In this document: in pieces, positions 22,580 to 33,578 of the stretch
Numbering within the stretch: position 1 is the stretch's first letter
Layout of the letters: each line of letters begins with the position of its first letter
DNA from: Cyrtodaria siliqua
Taxonomy: Eukaryota; Mollusca; Bivalvia; Adapedonta; Hiatellidae
DNA: 64,000 nucleotides
Reading direction: 5' to 3'
Assembly (NCBI GenBank): GCA_037043455.1
Contig: JAWPHD010000082.1
Location: 434,001 to 498,000, forward strand
The notes under the pieces: generated by a model
Told to the model about the DNA's origin: nothing
The model's input: only the letters and a program-made list of their open reading frames with translations
Databases searched by the model: none
Position numbers and translations under genes: made by a program

Positions 22580-24275
22580 TATAATAATAATAATAATAAT
22601 AATAAAGACTTTATTTAACGAGAGAACTCATTTGAAACTAGTCAATCTACCATGAGGCCCTCAACAATACAATATATACAATATTTACAAGTAAAAATGC
22701 ATTTAAAGTGGTATATTCAGTAAATGGAAATATGTTTATAGTAAATAGAACTGCAAGACTTAGTCATTTACTAATATATCGGATGGTGAATCCACTGTAA
22801 ATACAGTGTTTTGAATTGATTTACAGATTGGGCACTTTGTATATGGTGGGGAAGAGAGTTCCACACTTTAGAGCCTGAATAAGCAAATGACTTTCTGAAT
22901 AACTCACTATTGGGTCTGGGCGAATATAGCTGAAGATTTGATGATGATCTTAGATTCCGCATATGGACATTTGAAGTTAGAGTAAATAAGTCTTTAAGAT
23001 AAGCGGGGCCTGATCATTAACTGTTTTAAACATAATGATTGCTTTTTGAAATATAACTCTTTCGGGAAATGTCATCCAACTGAGTTCGGTAAAAAGTTCC
23101 ACGGAAGGAGTATCGAAATCTTTATCTAGGATAAGTCGTGCAGCTCTTTTTTGGAACCTTACAAGTTTATCTTCGAGAGAAGTATTACAATTTCCCCATA
23201 TCAAACAACAGTAATCAAGATGAGGTAAGATATAAGAATTGAAAAATAATTTGCGCATAGGTATAGAAAAGGTAAATCTTTATGCGAGATAACAGGTATA
23301 ACAATGAATTACATTTTTTCAGAACTTTATCAATTTGGGTATTCCAAGAGAGGGTATTGTCAATTGTAACACCGAGTATTTTTTCTTCGTAACTACAATT
23401 AATAGTTTCATCTTTGAACTGAATAGAAGGGGCATTATGATAAATATGATGTATTTTGTTCTTAGATGAGAGATACATTATTTTTGTTTTTGATGCATTG
23501 ATAGACATGCGATTAGTATCGCACCATGCGTTGACGTTGATAAGGTCATTATTGAGTGAATTTGCAGCGTCGACAAGAGATGAATTAGAAGTTGAAAGCG
23601 TTGTATCGTCTGCAAAAATATCCGTGACTGTGTTTTCCATAGATAATGGCAGGTCATTGATGTGGATTAAAAATAATAAGGGACCTAATACAGATCCTTG
23701 GGGTACACCCGATACAATGGGTGAAGATTCTGAAGTTATACCAGAAACCTGCACTTGCTGGCGTCTGTTATTCAGATATGATGAAAACCAGGAAAGTGCA
23801 GAACTATCTATTTTGTAAATTTTTAACTTTTGCAGCAATATAGTATGATCAACTAAATCAAACGCCTTTGACAGATCAAGAAATATAGTACCAACAATTT
23901 CATTGTTGTCAATGGCTGAAATCCAGTCATCTAATATTCGTATAAGGGCAGTTTGACACGAGTGATTTGCCCTAAAGCCAGATTGTCGTGAATAAAACAA
24001 CCTATTTTCTTCAAGATGCCGTCTCAAATGTATACTAACATGACGTTCAAATATTAAAGAAATAACAGGAAGTATTGATATTGGCCTATAATTGGCCTTG
24101 TCGTTTTTAGGACCCGTTTTATGCACTGGCATTACTTTTGCTCTTTTGAATAATTGTGGGTAGATAGTAGTGAGTATACTGGTGTTAAATATTTTCGTAA
24201 GAATGGGGGCGATTACAGTAGCAGACATTTTCAAAAATCTGGCACTCATTTCGTCGGAACCGGTAGACTATGGGG
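22580..24275 (-). mobile_element. 5'-truncated non-LTR retrotransposon (LINE)
   Basis: The 3' end on the minus strand is AAATAAAGTCTTTATT followed by a (TTA)n tail at 22,580-22,605. The body encodes a reverse transcriptase and its C-terminal region; the endonuclease half is absent. The end near 24,275 is abrupt, as expected for incomplete target-primed reverse transcription. The element occupies the centre of the 19.7-29.2 kb inverted repeat, which is otherwise unrelated in sequence. Confidence 0.88.
22771..24249 (-). pseudogene. Reverse transcriptase of the LINE, frameshifted
   Basis: The protein would copy LINE RNA into DNA at a nicked target. The first frame (23,215-24,249, 344 codons) has the RT blocks in order: NYRPIS (residues 53-58), SGFR (90-93), LDLSKAFD (124-131), GVPQGSVLGP (181-190), the catalytic FADD (212-215) and NASKTKIM (251-258). 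A frameshift near 23,250 moves to 22,977-23,258 (YILPHLDYCC, RFQKRAARLIL) and a second break near 22,970 moves to 22,771-22,962 (WNSLPHHI). This C-terminal block is typical of the Jockey/CR1-like group. Two frameshifts and the missing N-terminus make the copy dead. Small open frames on the opposite strand (23,456-23,818) are shadows. Confidence 0.92.
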
Positions 24276-24361
24276 AGGCTGTTTCACAGCAATAGACAAT
24301 AACATTACATATCAGCAATGTTCCAGAAATATGAGGCGCCGTTTTGGTTTTTAATACAATT

Positions 24362-24518
24362 CAGTGATATCACCTATTGTTTTGAGTGATATCACTCATT
24401 CGAATAGGTAATATCACTGATTCATATTTAAATGAGTGATATCACCTATTCGAATGAGTGATATCAATGATTCGAATAAGTGATATCACCGATTCAAAAC
24501 GAAAAGGTGATGTCACCT
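24362..24518. repeat. Array of GTGATATCAC palindromes
   Basis: GTGATATCAC or a one-base variant occurs at 24,364, 24,386, ~24,408, 24,436, 24,458, 24,480 and ~24,507, separated by TATTCGAATGA-like linkers. The spacing is 22-28 bp. Confidence 0.9.
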
Positions 24519-24848
24519 ATTGAATGGTTATACTTAATGGACCCTTTGCGTTACCTTTTCATATGTTTGTGTGTGCGTGTATGCGTGCGTGCGTGAGGTT
24601 TTGGTTTGTTGTTTGAGGCGTGAGACGTGTTTTGCCTGCACCTGAATCTGAATCTGAAACCTTTATTAGATATATGACAGTATGACGATTTTTCATTTAT
24701 GGTCAATTATAATTATTAATTTAATGTAACATGTGTAAGAAACGAAAAAATATATATTGCAGTCTCGGTTTGACATGTTTGATTGAGACTATTTTTCTAC
24801 TGTAGTTCAATGTGCTTTCTTGCATTGTTTGATAGTTATAGAAATTAA

Positions 24849-25393
24849 AGGGAATGTAGCGCCACAGCCAAACAAACTCTATTACTGAGAGTTCTGAAAA
24901 ACTTGGAAAAGGGTGAAAGAATTATCAAAATCGGATGATAAACAAAAAAGATATGACCATTTAAAGGTTGTTCTAAAACAAATATGGGAACCGCCATTTT
25001 TAGAACTATGACGTCATAGTTCCATATTACCATATATGGAATATTAATAAATATCATTTAAAACGAAGAAAATCACTGCAAATGAATGATTTTTTTTAAC
25101 TGGTGTTATAAATCATTATTGCCATTAAGTATTACATATTTTTCATACAGTTGATGTCATTTTTTCCCTATAAATCAGTAAATTTTCATATTTATAAATA
25201 TTCCATATATGGTCATTTAGAACCGTGATGTCATAGCTCTCAAAATGGCCGCTTCCATATCCGTTTTAACAGAAACTTTAAATGATCATATCGTCTTTGT
25301 TTATCATCCGATTTTGATAATTCTTTCAACCTTATTCAAGTATTTCAGAACTCTCAATAATAATGATGGTTTGGCTGCGGCGCTACATTCCCT
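24849..25393. mobile_element. Fold-back MITE with ~220-bp arms
   Basis: AGGGAATGTAGCGCCRCAGC at the left pairs with the reverse complement at the right end, and the pairing continues through GAATTATCAAAATCGGATGA, CCGCCATTTT and CCATATATGG. TTAA lies directly outside both ends (24,845 and 25,394). Confidence 0.9.
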
Positions 25394-25397
25394 TTAA

Positions 25398-26006
25398 TAT
25401 ACATACTTTCAAAAACATTATTTGTTTTAGAGTGAGGACTAATTCGATTAGAAAGACTGTGTTTAATTTGTATCACAACGTTTTTTTTCGTCATGAAAGT
25501 TCACTTACATATGTGTGCTAAATGCAAATACAGTCTTCTACAATATAATTTAAGTCTTCATAACTCTAAAACAAATTTGAATCTCCGGCTATATTTATCC
25601 CGGACTTAAAAACGGATATGGTTGTTAGACTGTGTATCAACATGATCAACGTCATTATAGTTTTCTTTATAATATTTCAACTTAGTATAAAGCATGATTA
25701 GTAATGTTATAATTGTTTCAATAGTTTTGTACCTGAACAAGATTACAGAGTTTCATAACATAATTGTTTATTAAACAACTCATTTCTATCACTCAAATAG
25801 TTATATATTATGTATATAGTTTACATTTAAACATAGTACATTTTAAAAGATATAACTCCTTTAGTAGTGTCCGCAGATCTTATTTCAATGTTACCCGTGG
25901 TAATTTTTATATTAGTTTTTTTGCTACAATTACCAAATATGTCTTACATGTTATATTAGGCAGCATATAGAAGTATGCATATTTTACCAATTAAATATTA
26001 AGTTTA
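25398..26006. other. AT-rich spacer, nothing recognised
   Basis: Unique-looking AT-rich sequence. One 68-codon open frame without motif. Confidence 0.5.
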
Positions 26007-26232
26007 ACATTGACATTCCAGCTTTTTATTGGTGGAGGAAGACACCAGGTGAAAACCCGGGCATTTCTTCGTGCACGGGCGCGCACTTGAGTAGAACCAC
26101 TGACGTTCCGTAAGCAAGCTGGATAGCTTGATACTCACATACTAAACAGTCCTGGCCCCATGTAGAATCAAACCCACAGCGGTGAGGGACATATGATTTC
26201 AAATCTAAGACCACTCGACCACGGACGACCCC
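26007..26232 (-). mobile_element. tRNA-headed SINE (family S2)
   Basis: On the minus strand: box A TGGTCGAGTGGTCTTAGA, box B GTGGGTTTGATTCTAC, then a body ending CCTCCACCAATAAAAAGCTG. A possible 7-bp target duplication AAGTTTA lies at 26,000 and 26,233. The 97-codon open frame across it (26,026-26,319) is not a gene. Confidence 0.8.
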
Positions 26233-26832
26233 AAGTTTATGTGAAGCATCATTATACGTTTGTTCGAATGGTGCACCTGTGGTCATAAATGCCCCCGCAA
26301 TGGGGCTTATCAGTTTCATTTAACAAATCTTAAAATATCTTCTGAAAAAATACAAGATATAGAGCTGTGATATTTTGCATATAACATCGTCTTAATATGG
26401 TCCTCTAACTAGTTTGTTCTAATGTTGACCCTGAGGTCAAATTTGGACCCGCCCCAGTGTCCTAATTATTCACACAAACTTTAATTAAGCATCATTTTTG
26501 ATTTATGCTCCGGACAAAAAGTGTGACGCATGGACGCACACACGGACGGGCGGAAAAAGCGGCGACTATATGCTCCCCCATAATAAACAATCTAGTGTCT
26601 TTAGTTACAATATATTTCATATCAAAAACTAAGGTAATATTAAATGAAAAGGAAAAAACTGTGATGGGGCCTCAATATAATGTATCTGTGGTAATCAGTC
26701 AGCGAGACGTAATCAGCTAAAAAGCATGCTATCATGGAACATGCTATCCATAATTTTTCAACGAATAAATGTGTCTTTAAATCATGAACATTTTGTTCCA
26801 CTGGGCCTATATAAGTCACCTATACAAAAGGT
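26233..26832. other. Spacer with a dispersed-repeat fragment
   Basis: About 26,425-26,600 (TTGACCCTGAGGTCAAATTT then GGACGCACACACGGACGGGC) looks like the head of a common mollusc interspersed repeat with a GACGGACGG-type stretch. No gene. Confidence 0.4.
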
Positions 26833-26835
26833 AAG

Positions 26836-26990
26836 TAATGGTTACCGGCTAAGTACTAGGTGTTCATGCATTTGAAAGACCCGCGCACGTGCGAATTGTG
26901 ACACCGAGAGCGCGAAGCGCTCGAGGTGTTACCGCACGTGCGCGGGTCTTTCAAATGCATGTACACCGATGTACGAGGCCGGTAACCGAC
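26836..26990. repeat. ~150-bp palindrome with GCACGTGC arms, right copy
   Basis: Identical in design to 21,986-22,140. Both copies have intact 28-bp inner arms. Confidence 0.93.
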
Positions 26991-27014
26991 TTACACAACG
27001 GCTCACAACCACAC

Positions 27015-27284
27015 ATGATGACAACAAACGAATACGATTCGGACGATTTCTGTAGTCAGGTCTTGGCTGATTATGACTCCGATAATGTACTTAGTCAAGC
27101 TTTAGACATGTATGAGGACTATGAAGATAATTGTTTTTCCTGACTCAAAACACATATAGAGAAGTACCCGAAGAGGAAAAAAGATATTATCGACATTTTA
27201 GATAAATCAATTGACGTTTCCGACATGTGTGAACCAGGAGGGCCATCCATGTATGTCAAGTTGAAGCAACACGAGTCAATCAAG
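27015..27284 (+). pseudogene. Relic exon of unknown gene, right-arm copy
   Basis: Starts at two consecutive ATG codons and stays in frame for 90 codons up to AAG|GTAATG, a good splice donor, with one TGA at codon 43. The first half is acidic with an internal repeat (DSDDFCSQVLADY / DSDNVLSQALDMY). The second half is basic then mixed (KYPKRKKDIIDI, DKSIDVSDMCEPGG, YVKLKQHESIK). Codon-scale integrity across the stop and the donor suggest a former first exon of a host or transposon gene. I do not recognise the protein. The open frame 26,889-27,143 includes 42 upstream codons that come from the palindrome. Confidence 0.5.
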
Positions 27285-29429
27285 GTAATGTTCGTTATTT
27301 AAGGTATATCAAATATGGCTGCCATGTAAAAATGAGCAAATCTATAAATATGAACGTTTCACTATAAACTACTGTACTCAGAATAAAAAATAAAAAATTG
27401 CAATTAGATCTATTTGTAAACTCATCTTAATTTTTATTTTATGCATCAAAGTGAAGTTTTCTTTTCCACATATTAAAAAAATAATTCCATGAAAGTGTTC
27501 ATTATTTAGGTTAATTTCAGATACACAGATGAAATATCAATACCAGATATCCCCTCCCTCCCGAGTTGCCTTTCGACCACAAATGTCTTTAATAATACTG
27601 CAAATTTGGATTAAAACTGATAAAAAAAAAGAAAAAAAAAGTTCACAACCTACCACAAATTTTATTATAATTTGTATGAGATCCTAACAATAATAGTTTT
27701 AGTCTTGTTTTCTGATGGTATATACTGGCTATATAATTGATTATTCATTGAAAAATCGAATAGTCGAGCTGCGGTGTTCTCCGACAGCTCTTGTTGTGCA
27801 CCTAATAGTTTTACATTCAAGATTCACATTCCACTTTTTGGTTAAGACACCAGCTAGATGCAATAGAGCATTGGAACCTCACACATGTTTACATCTACAT
27901 GACAGCGGCATGTTCCAATATGAATTACATTTACCTACTTTTTCTACATGACAGCGGCATGTACCAATAAGAATTACATTGACCTACTTTTATCACTTTG
28001 TTCATTTACATTGCTATCTTACATTACTCTTTTAGCATTAAAGTTTTTTTTATTATCTCCATTTCGCAAATACCAAAAGCAATACAGCTTAAAACTTCAA
28101 TCGCACTTACATCTATATTACATCCGTATGTTCCTACTTAAAGTATGTCAATATAAATGACCTTGACCTTCTGTTTACACTTTGTGAGTTTTACATTCTA
28201 GTGTTTTATTATATCCATCACTCAGATACCAAAACCTGTACAGTTTTTGAACTTCATCACACTTACATCCAGTTGAATTGCTGAAAATTTCATTCAAATC
28301 GATCAACATTAAACTTGTTAAATTAAAAAAATAACAGTACTACCCCAAAAAGCAAAAGTCACAATGTCCAACATTAGCGGCAATGCACACCTGACATCTA
28401 CGCATATTGGGATATACCGGGTATTAGTTTTGTGACTTTTGCTTTTGGGGGTCGTACTGTTATGCTCTGAATTTAACAAGTTATTTATTCAGCAAATCAA
28501 CTGTAGATATTGTTAAATAGAATAGATGAAATTTGTCATTTATCTCAGTTTATTTCCCTGTTTTGTTTTTAAAGTCGTTCAGTGTATGCATGCTTAGTTG
28601 AGCTCTATTTTTTTATTTTCTAACGCAATGTCAATGGGATTACAGAAATCCGAACTAACCTAAAATCCTGGATTTAGTACACGGACAGAGGCCATCATTG
28701 TGAAATGTCTGAAAAACACTTTAAAATTCCAATAATATGATTATTAGTCTTTGTCATCGGAAGTAATCGGTGCAACCCACCGCTACCCCGCCACCACCCC
28801 ATCTCTTCCCCACCCCTCCCCACCCCACCCACCCCCAACCCACCACCCCCAACCCATCCCACCACACCCCACCCCACCCACCCCAACCCTTTTTTTATAA
28901 CATCATGTTACTTCTTAAAAATTCATATGACACAGCTTTATTCTGTTTGTTTGTCAACTCTTTCTTAAGTTGCTCCCACTAAAATCTGACAAGTCGGGGT
29001 TCTCAGCTTTAAAAAAAGTTGCGCCCCATGCCTTATCTCAAATCCTGGATCCGCCACTGTATATATACATAGATCACATGTATCCTTGTTGAAAACACCT
29101 TTATTCATTTTATATGAACACCTGTGCACGTGCGGAGTTCAGGTAGGTATACGATATGAACACCCGTGCACGTGCAGAAGCCATTCAAAAGTAGGTGTTC
29201 ATGTTGGATACCGACCTGATACAAACAAAAGAGTCGTATTGTAAATCAAAATATCGAGTTCCAGTTCAAACAAATTATGAAAGCATATCTACGGTCTAAA
29301 ATTATAAAGTCGTAAGTGTTACGTAAGTGTTACTTACGACAACTGAGCAACATTCAGTCTGGTACCCGTTCTCATATCAGTTTGCTTAAGCAGGGTTTTA
29401 TTCATGTCGTAAGTGAAAGCAGGTTAGCA

Positions 29430-29655
29430 GCCCGTTTTATGAAACATTGATCGTAAATCAATTTCTTTAAATGCTTCACTATAAATTACACTTTCCAAAT
29501 AGACGTGATTTCATTTCATTTTCTTATACATGGTATATATCTGCACTACGTGTACACATAATTGTCTACATTGAACATGTTGAATCCTTCGTTAAAAAAA
29601 ATAAACGATTTTAAAATTTAAGACTTATCGTAAGATGTTTTCATAAAACAGGGCC
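29430..29655. mobile_element. MITE-like TIR element
   Basis: CCCGTTTTATGAAACATTGATCG at the left and CTTATCGTAAGATGTTTTCATAAAACAGGG at the right are approximate inverted repeats (TTTTATGAAA/TTTCATAAAA). A short duplicated GTGTTACGTAAGTGTTACTT lies just upstream at 29,318. Confidence 0.55.
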
Positions 29656-30044
29656 CTGCTGCTGCTGGTGGTAGATACGACCTTAAAATGTATAAAAAGT
29701 TGGGTCTTAACTGGTAGATACGATCGTATTATGTTATGCTTGCATATACATGATATAAAATGTGAAACTGCTACGAGTTTATATATCACGACCTTCTTTT
29801 CTTTTTTCTTTTTTTTACTTTCTTACAGTCCAGACTCTATTGTGCCCATCTCGGTGAACCGTGAGGATTGTCAAGTATGTCGGTGGAGAGACTATAAACC
29901 TTCGAACTACACATTATTTTTTTTACTTTTATCGAATGAAATAACTTATATAAGTATATTGAGCATTGGGACTTATTATGTTTGTATGACCCAATATGTA
30001 ATGATATATAAGGTACGGGGACATATAAAGGTTATGGGGAAATA

Positions 30045-30375
30045 TGCATTTATTTGCGTGAAGAGCATGAAGAGCGTGCAGTGCGTGAAGAGCGTGCAAT
30101 GCGTGAAGAGCGTGCATTGCGTGAAAAGAGTACATTGCGTGAAGAACATGCAGTGCGTGAAGAGCGTGCTTTGCGTGAAAGCGTGCCGTGTGTGAAGAGC
30201 GTGCAGTGCGTGAAGAGCGCGCAGTGCGTGAAGTGCGCGCAGTGCGTGAAGCAGTGCGTGAAGAGCGTGCAGTGCGTGAAGAGCGTTCAGTGCGTGAAGA
30301 GCATGCATTGCGTGAAGAGCGTGCATTGCGTGGAGAGAGTGCAGTGCGTGAAGAGCGTGCAGTGCGTGAAGATAT
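30045..30375. repeat. 18-bp minisatellite, ~18 copies
   Basis: Unit GTGCGTGAAGAGCGTGCA, 18 bp, so it is exactly six codons and translates as repeated V-R-E-E-R-A in one frame, with other frames also open. That explains four overlapping open frames on both strands (64-175 codons). No start context, splice sites or non-repetitive coding sequence supports a gene. Confidence 0.9.
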
Positions 30376-30637
30376 TAATTAATGATTAATAATACATTGT
30401 CATTTAAGTATATCAGTAAACTCGGTCGTAAATTATAAATTATCAAGGGACATGGTATCGGTTGAAAATACCAGATCGTTTCGTTGGTATCAGTATCGGT
30501 ATCAGACCGATTTGTTCTTAACGGTATCGAACTCTGGTACTGAAACATTGTCTTTAGACTAGATCGTTCACATAAAACACTTTTTCTGAGAAGTTGCATT
30601 TTACAGTTGTGAAGTTATAAGCATCAAAAATATCTAT

Positions 30638-30837
30638 AGAGGGTGAGATGGCTCAGTGGTTAGAGTTTTGACCTCTCACTCCGGAGGTCACGGGTTCGAT
30701 CTCGCCCGGGAGCGTTCTCGGGGACTCTCAATAGAACACTCAATACTGGTTTGTGCCAAGGAAACGGACTCGAGAGATTCATACAAGCTTCTTCCCAATC
30801 GAGCTAAAAGAAATTAGAATAAAAACTAAACTAAAAC
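30638..30837 (+). mobile_element. tRNA-headed SINE (family S3), intact, with TSD
   Basis: Begins GGGTGAGATGGCTCAGTGG (box A) with box B CACGGGTTCGATCTCGCCC, a ~100-bp body, and an A-rich tail (TTAGAATAAAAACTAAACTA). An 8-bp direct repeat ATATCTAT flanks it at 30,630-30,637 and 30,838-30,845. The length, polymerase III boxes, tail and TSD are all as expected for a complete SINE. Confidence 0.9.
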
Positions 30838-30980
30838 ATATCTATGCAATCGAGCGCCTTTGAGGATAAAGATATAGGACCTTTGTAGTATTTGGACCAG
30901 GGTATATAAAGTCATATAAAAATAAAAATAATGGACACAATTTAAGTATCGTTTTTTAGAACCCAAGGTCTACCCTACCC

Positions 30981-31293
30981 GGTTATTTTGGTACCAGGAA
31001 CATTAAATTCCAAACAAGATTTGATTTTAAAAATATATCGCGAACACACAAAGGGTCTGTAAAAAATGTTGCAAAGTCCATACAAAGTAACAGTTACGGA
31101 CACATTCGAGTAACCAATAAAAAGATTATTATTTGTTTCGCAAACTTTCATTGTAAACGATAATTGTTGTTGATTGTTGATCTATTGTGAATTATCAACT
31201 GAGATAATAAGAGTTATGGTCGAATGTCATGGTTCGGCGATCATTATACGGGTTCGAACACTGCCATGGTCAAAAACTTCTTTTACAGAGTAT
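30981..31293 (+). repeat. 313-bp direct repeat, copy 1
   Basis: Nearly identical to 33,579-33,890. Starts GGTTATTTTGGTACCAGGAA and ends CTTTTACAGAGTAT. It contains a tRNA-like right half (CGGGTTCGAACACTGCC). Confidence 0.9.
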
Positions 31294-32267
31294 ATTTAAG
31301 GATTCCTATCCCTAATGAAACTCTCCGTTTGTATACTCTTCATTAATGCATTGATTATAATAGTTGATAAGGTGCTGTACTTGTACTCTTTAAAAAGATT
31401 TTGGGTCGTCGGTTCAAAACCCACTAAGGCAAATTATATTTTATATTTTGTTCTTTTATATTTTCATTATTTTGCTATTTTTCACATTCTCAACACATAT
31501 TATCACTGATACGTTGATACAATTTATTAGAATCATATCATTGTTACCAAATCTACAGAAATATCACAAGTTGAATTTAGATAATGAATAAAAATCGTAC
31601 ATTATCAGATTGAAATATGATTTTATGAAAATCTAAACGGTAAACTTTCTTGATTTTGGTCAAAATGTTTAAAAGAGTGCTAACATAAAACTGATGTAAG
31701 CAATATTTGATTTCCAATACATTGAACTGTGATACTGATTCATTTTTAACCGGTTTTCCTTTTTTCATTACCAAAAACACAACAAAACAAAAACATTTTG
31801 ACCATAGTGATTCAGCGAATTTGGATCTCTAATAGTTTCTGAAGCCTTTGAAACATTATCAATTGTATTTAGAAATAAAAATGTTTCTGGTAGGCCTAAA
31901 AGAGACAAAATGAATGCTTATACAAGTACACAAACGGTTCTGTACAGACGGACGAACACTTGAAGATTGCCTCTGTCTATGCATTTATTAATAGGATAGC
32001 ACTACATAATAAAAAATATCTACGTAAAGATATTTATTCGAACTTTGCTATTAATTACGATCTTCCAAAAATTACCATTTCGGCAACCCTTACCTACTTA
32101 GGACGAACAGACAGACGGACCGACACTTGTACTTCAGCACAAGTGTTTCGCTACATACAATATATTAAAAATATTATATATCCGCAATGTGTCTGTACTT
32201 ACGTTGAAAGTATGCCTAAAATCTACTTTGAAGAACGCAAAATGAGCAGGAAAATGTCCTATTTCAA
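31294..32267. other. AT-rich spacer
   Basis: No supported gene. CGTCGGTTCAAAACCC at 31,407 looks like an isolated box B. ACAGACGGACGAACACTTG at 31,945 and ACAGACGGACCGACACTTG at 32,109 form a short repeat. Confidence 0.4.
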
Positions 32268-32403
32268 CGCAGTAGTCGTAGTAGAAGTAGTAGTGGTCGT
32301 AGAAGTAGTGGTAGTCGTATCGGTAGAAGTAGTAGTGGTTGCGCTGTTAGTAATATTTGTAATAGTAGCAGTCGTGGTAACAGTGGTAGTTATAATGGTA
32401 GTT

Positions 32404-32445
<42 letters not shown>

Positions 32446-32448
32446 AAA
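32268..32448 (+). repeat. Imperfect GTA/GTG/GCA trinucleotide tract
   Basis: Degenerate GTAGTAGAAGTAGTGGTC-type triplets ending in (GCA)9 and (GTA)5. This creates the 163-codon plus and 92-codon minus open frames, which are not genes. Confidence 0.95.
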
Positions 32449-33578
32449 TAATGTATGCAATTTTTTCTGTTATTGTGCGCTCCTATTTTAACTAATTTTG
32501 TATTTAGAGGGTGATAAGCTATATACGGAATGACCATGCCTTATCACCGTATAAAGCTTACTTTGGTGTGAGCCATATACGTAGAAAATATGAGATATAT
32601 GCCTACATATAATACTATATTATTATGCGGGATACGCGTATTGTCATGCTTAGTGACTGACTGACATTTAATGACTGACATATGGTACTGTGTACTGGGC
32701 TTGGGTATTTATACTTAAAGTCACATGCCCGTCAACAACAGGCAGGTTTTAAAATCAACAGGCAGGTTTTAAAATCGATGCACATCGTTTCTAAGTCGAC
32801 GAACGATAGGGTATATATGTAACTAACTTATGTTGCGAATCCGCTCTATGACTACAATATTGTTATTGTTCGAAGCTTCTCATAAAGTCCTATGCATTAC
32901 TGTATGGAAACAGCTCTCAATGAGCCAATGCTTATCTAATTTCACTGATTAGCTATAATAGCAATAAAACCATTAATCTTATCAAGGACATCCTAGTTGA
33001 CCACATGTGGTCCATTAGGTCAATGCAGAGGTACTTTAAACAGATGTGAACTGGTCTGTTATTTATGAATCTGTCTTCGTGTTTGTATCATTTATACAAA
33101 TACATGGGTACATTTCAAAATGTTTATATATTAGATGTAAATGTATATGCCAATTCTACAGATAAGACGTGTATCTGCGTGTAATTACGCATATTTTTTC
33201 ATCAAAACGCATTAAAAAATCGTCATTAAAGTATTGTTTGGACCCATTGCGTTACCTTATCATATTTTAGCAAAAATTGTTTTAAGAATACGCATTAGTA
33301 TTAAAATGTAAATTCGCAATACAAGTTTTTTCACGCGTACATGAAAGCTTAACTGGAGCACTGCATACGAGAGGTGTTCAACTTATAATTGAACACTTGT
33401 GTTTAAGATGTTATTTAATTTATATCATAACAAATGCGTGGTTTAATGATGTGAAACTGTCATTTAGAACGTATGCATTTAAAAATAATCTCCAATTTCA
33501 CGCTGTTCGTTTTAAATTACATTTTGAATTAGGTGTACACTATTTTCTAGTTTTAAACCTATATGTTTCTGTTGCCGT
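32449..33578. other. AT-rich spacer with a dispersed-repeat relic
   Basis: 32,735-32,870 pairs loosely with 3,270-3,410. A 20-bp block AACAGGCAGGTTTTAAAATC is duplicated at 32,739/32,758. No gene. Confidence 0.45.

Larger units (their letters stand above)
26833..29240 (-). repeat. Right arm of the ~2.4-kb inverted repeat
   Basis: Reverse complement of 19,664-22,140. Boundaries fall at GTAAGTAATGGTTACCGGC on the left and GATACAAACAAAAGAGTCG on the right. It lacks the SINE fragment of the left arm, so the arms have diverged since the inversion arose or that piece was gained on one side. Includes the C-rich tract 28,770-28,890. Confidence 0.93.

Noticed and set aside
23215..24249. Active reverse transcriptase
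   Set aside because: The catalytic motif is intact, but two frameshifts follow and the endonuclease region is missing.
26026..26319. 97-codon open frame (-)
   Set aside because: It lies over a tRNA-headed SINE with polymerase III boxes.
29668..30195. 175-codon open frame as a gene
   Set aside because: Its second half is the 18-bp minisatellite and the first half has no motif.
31360..31430. Another tRNA-headed SINE
   Set aside because: Only an isolated box-B-like CGGTTCAAAACCC; no convincing box A or tail.
31960..32451. 163-codon open frame as a gene
   Set aside because: It is kept open by the GTA/GCA triplet tract; the rest has no family signature.
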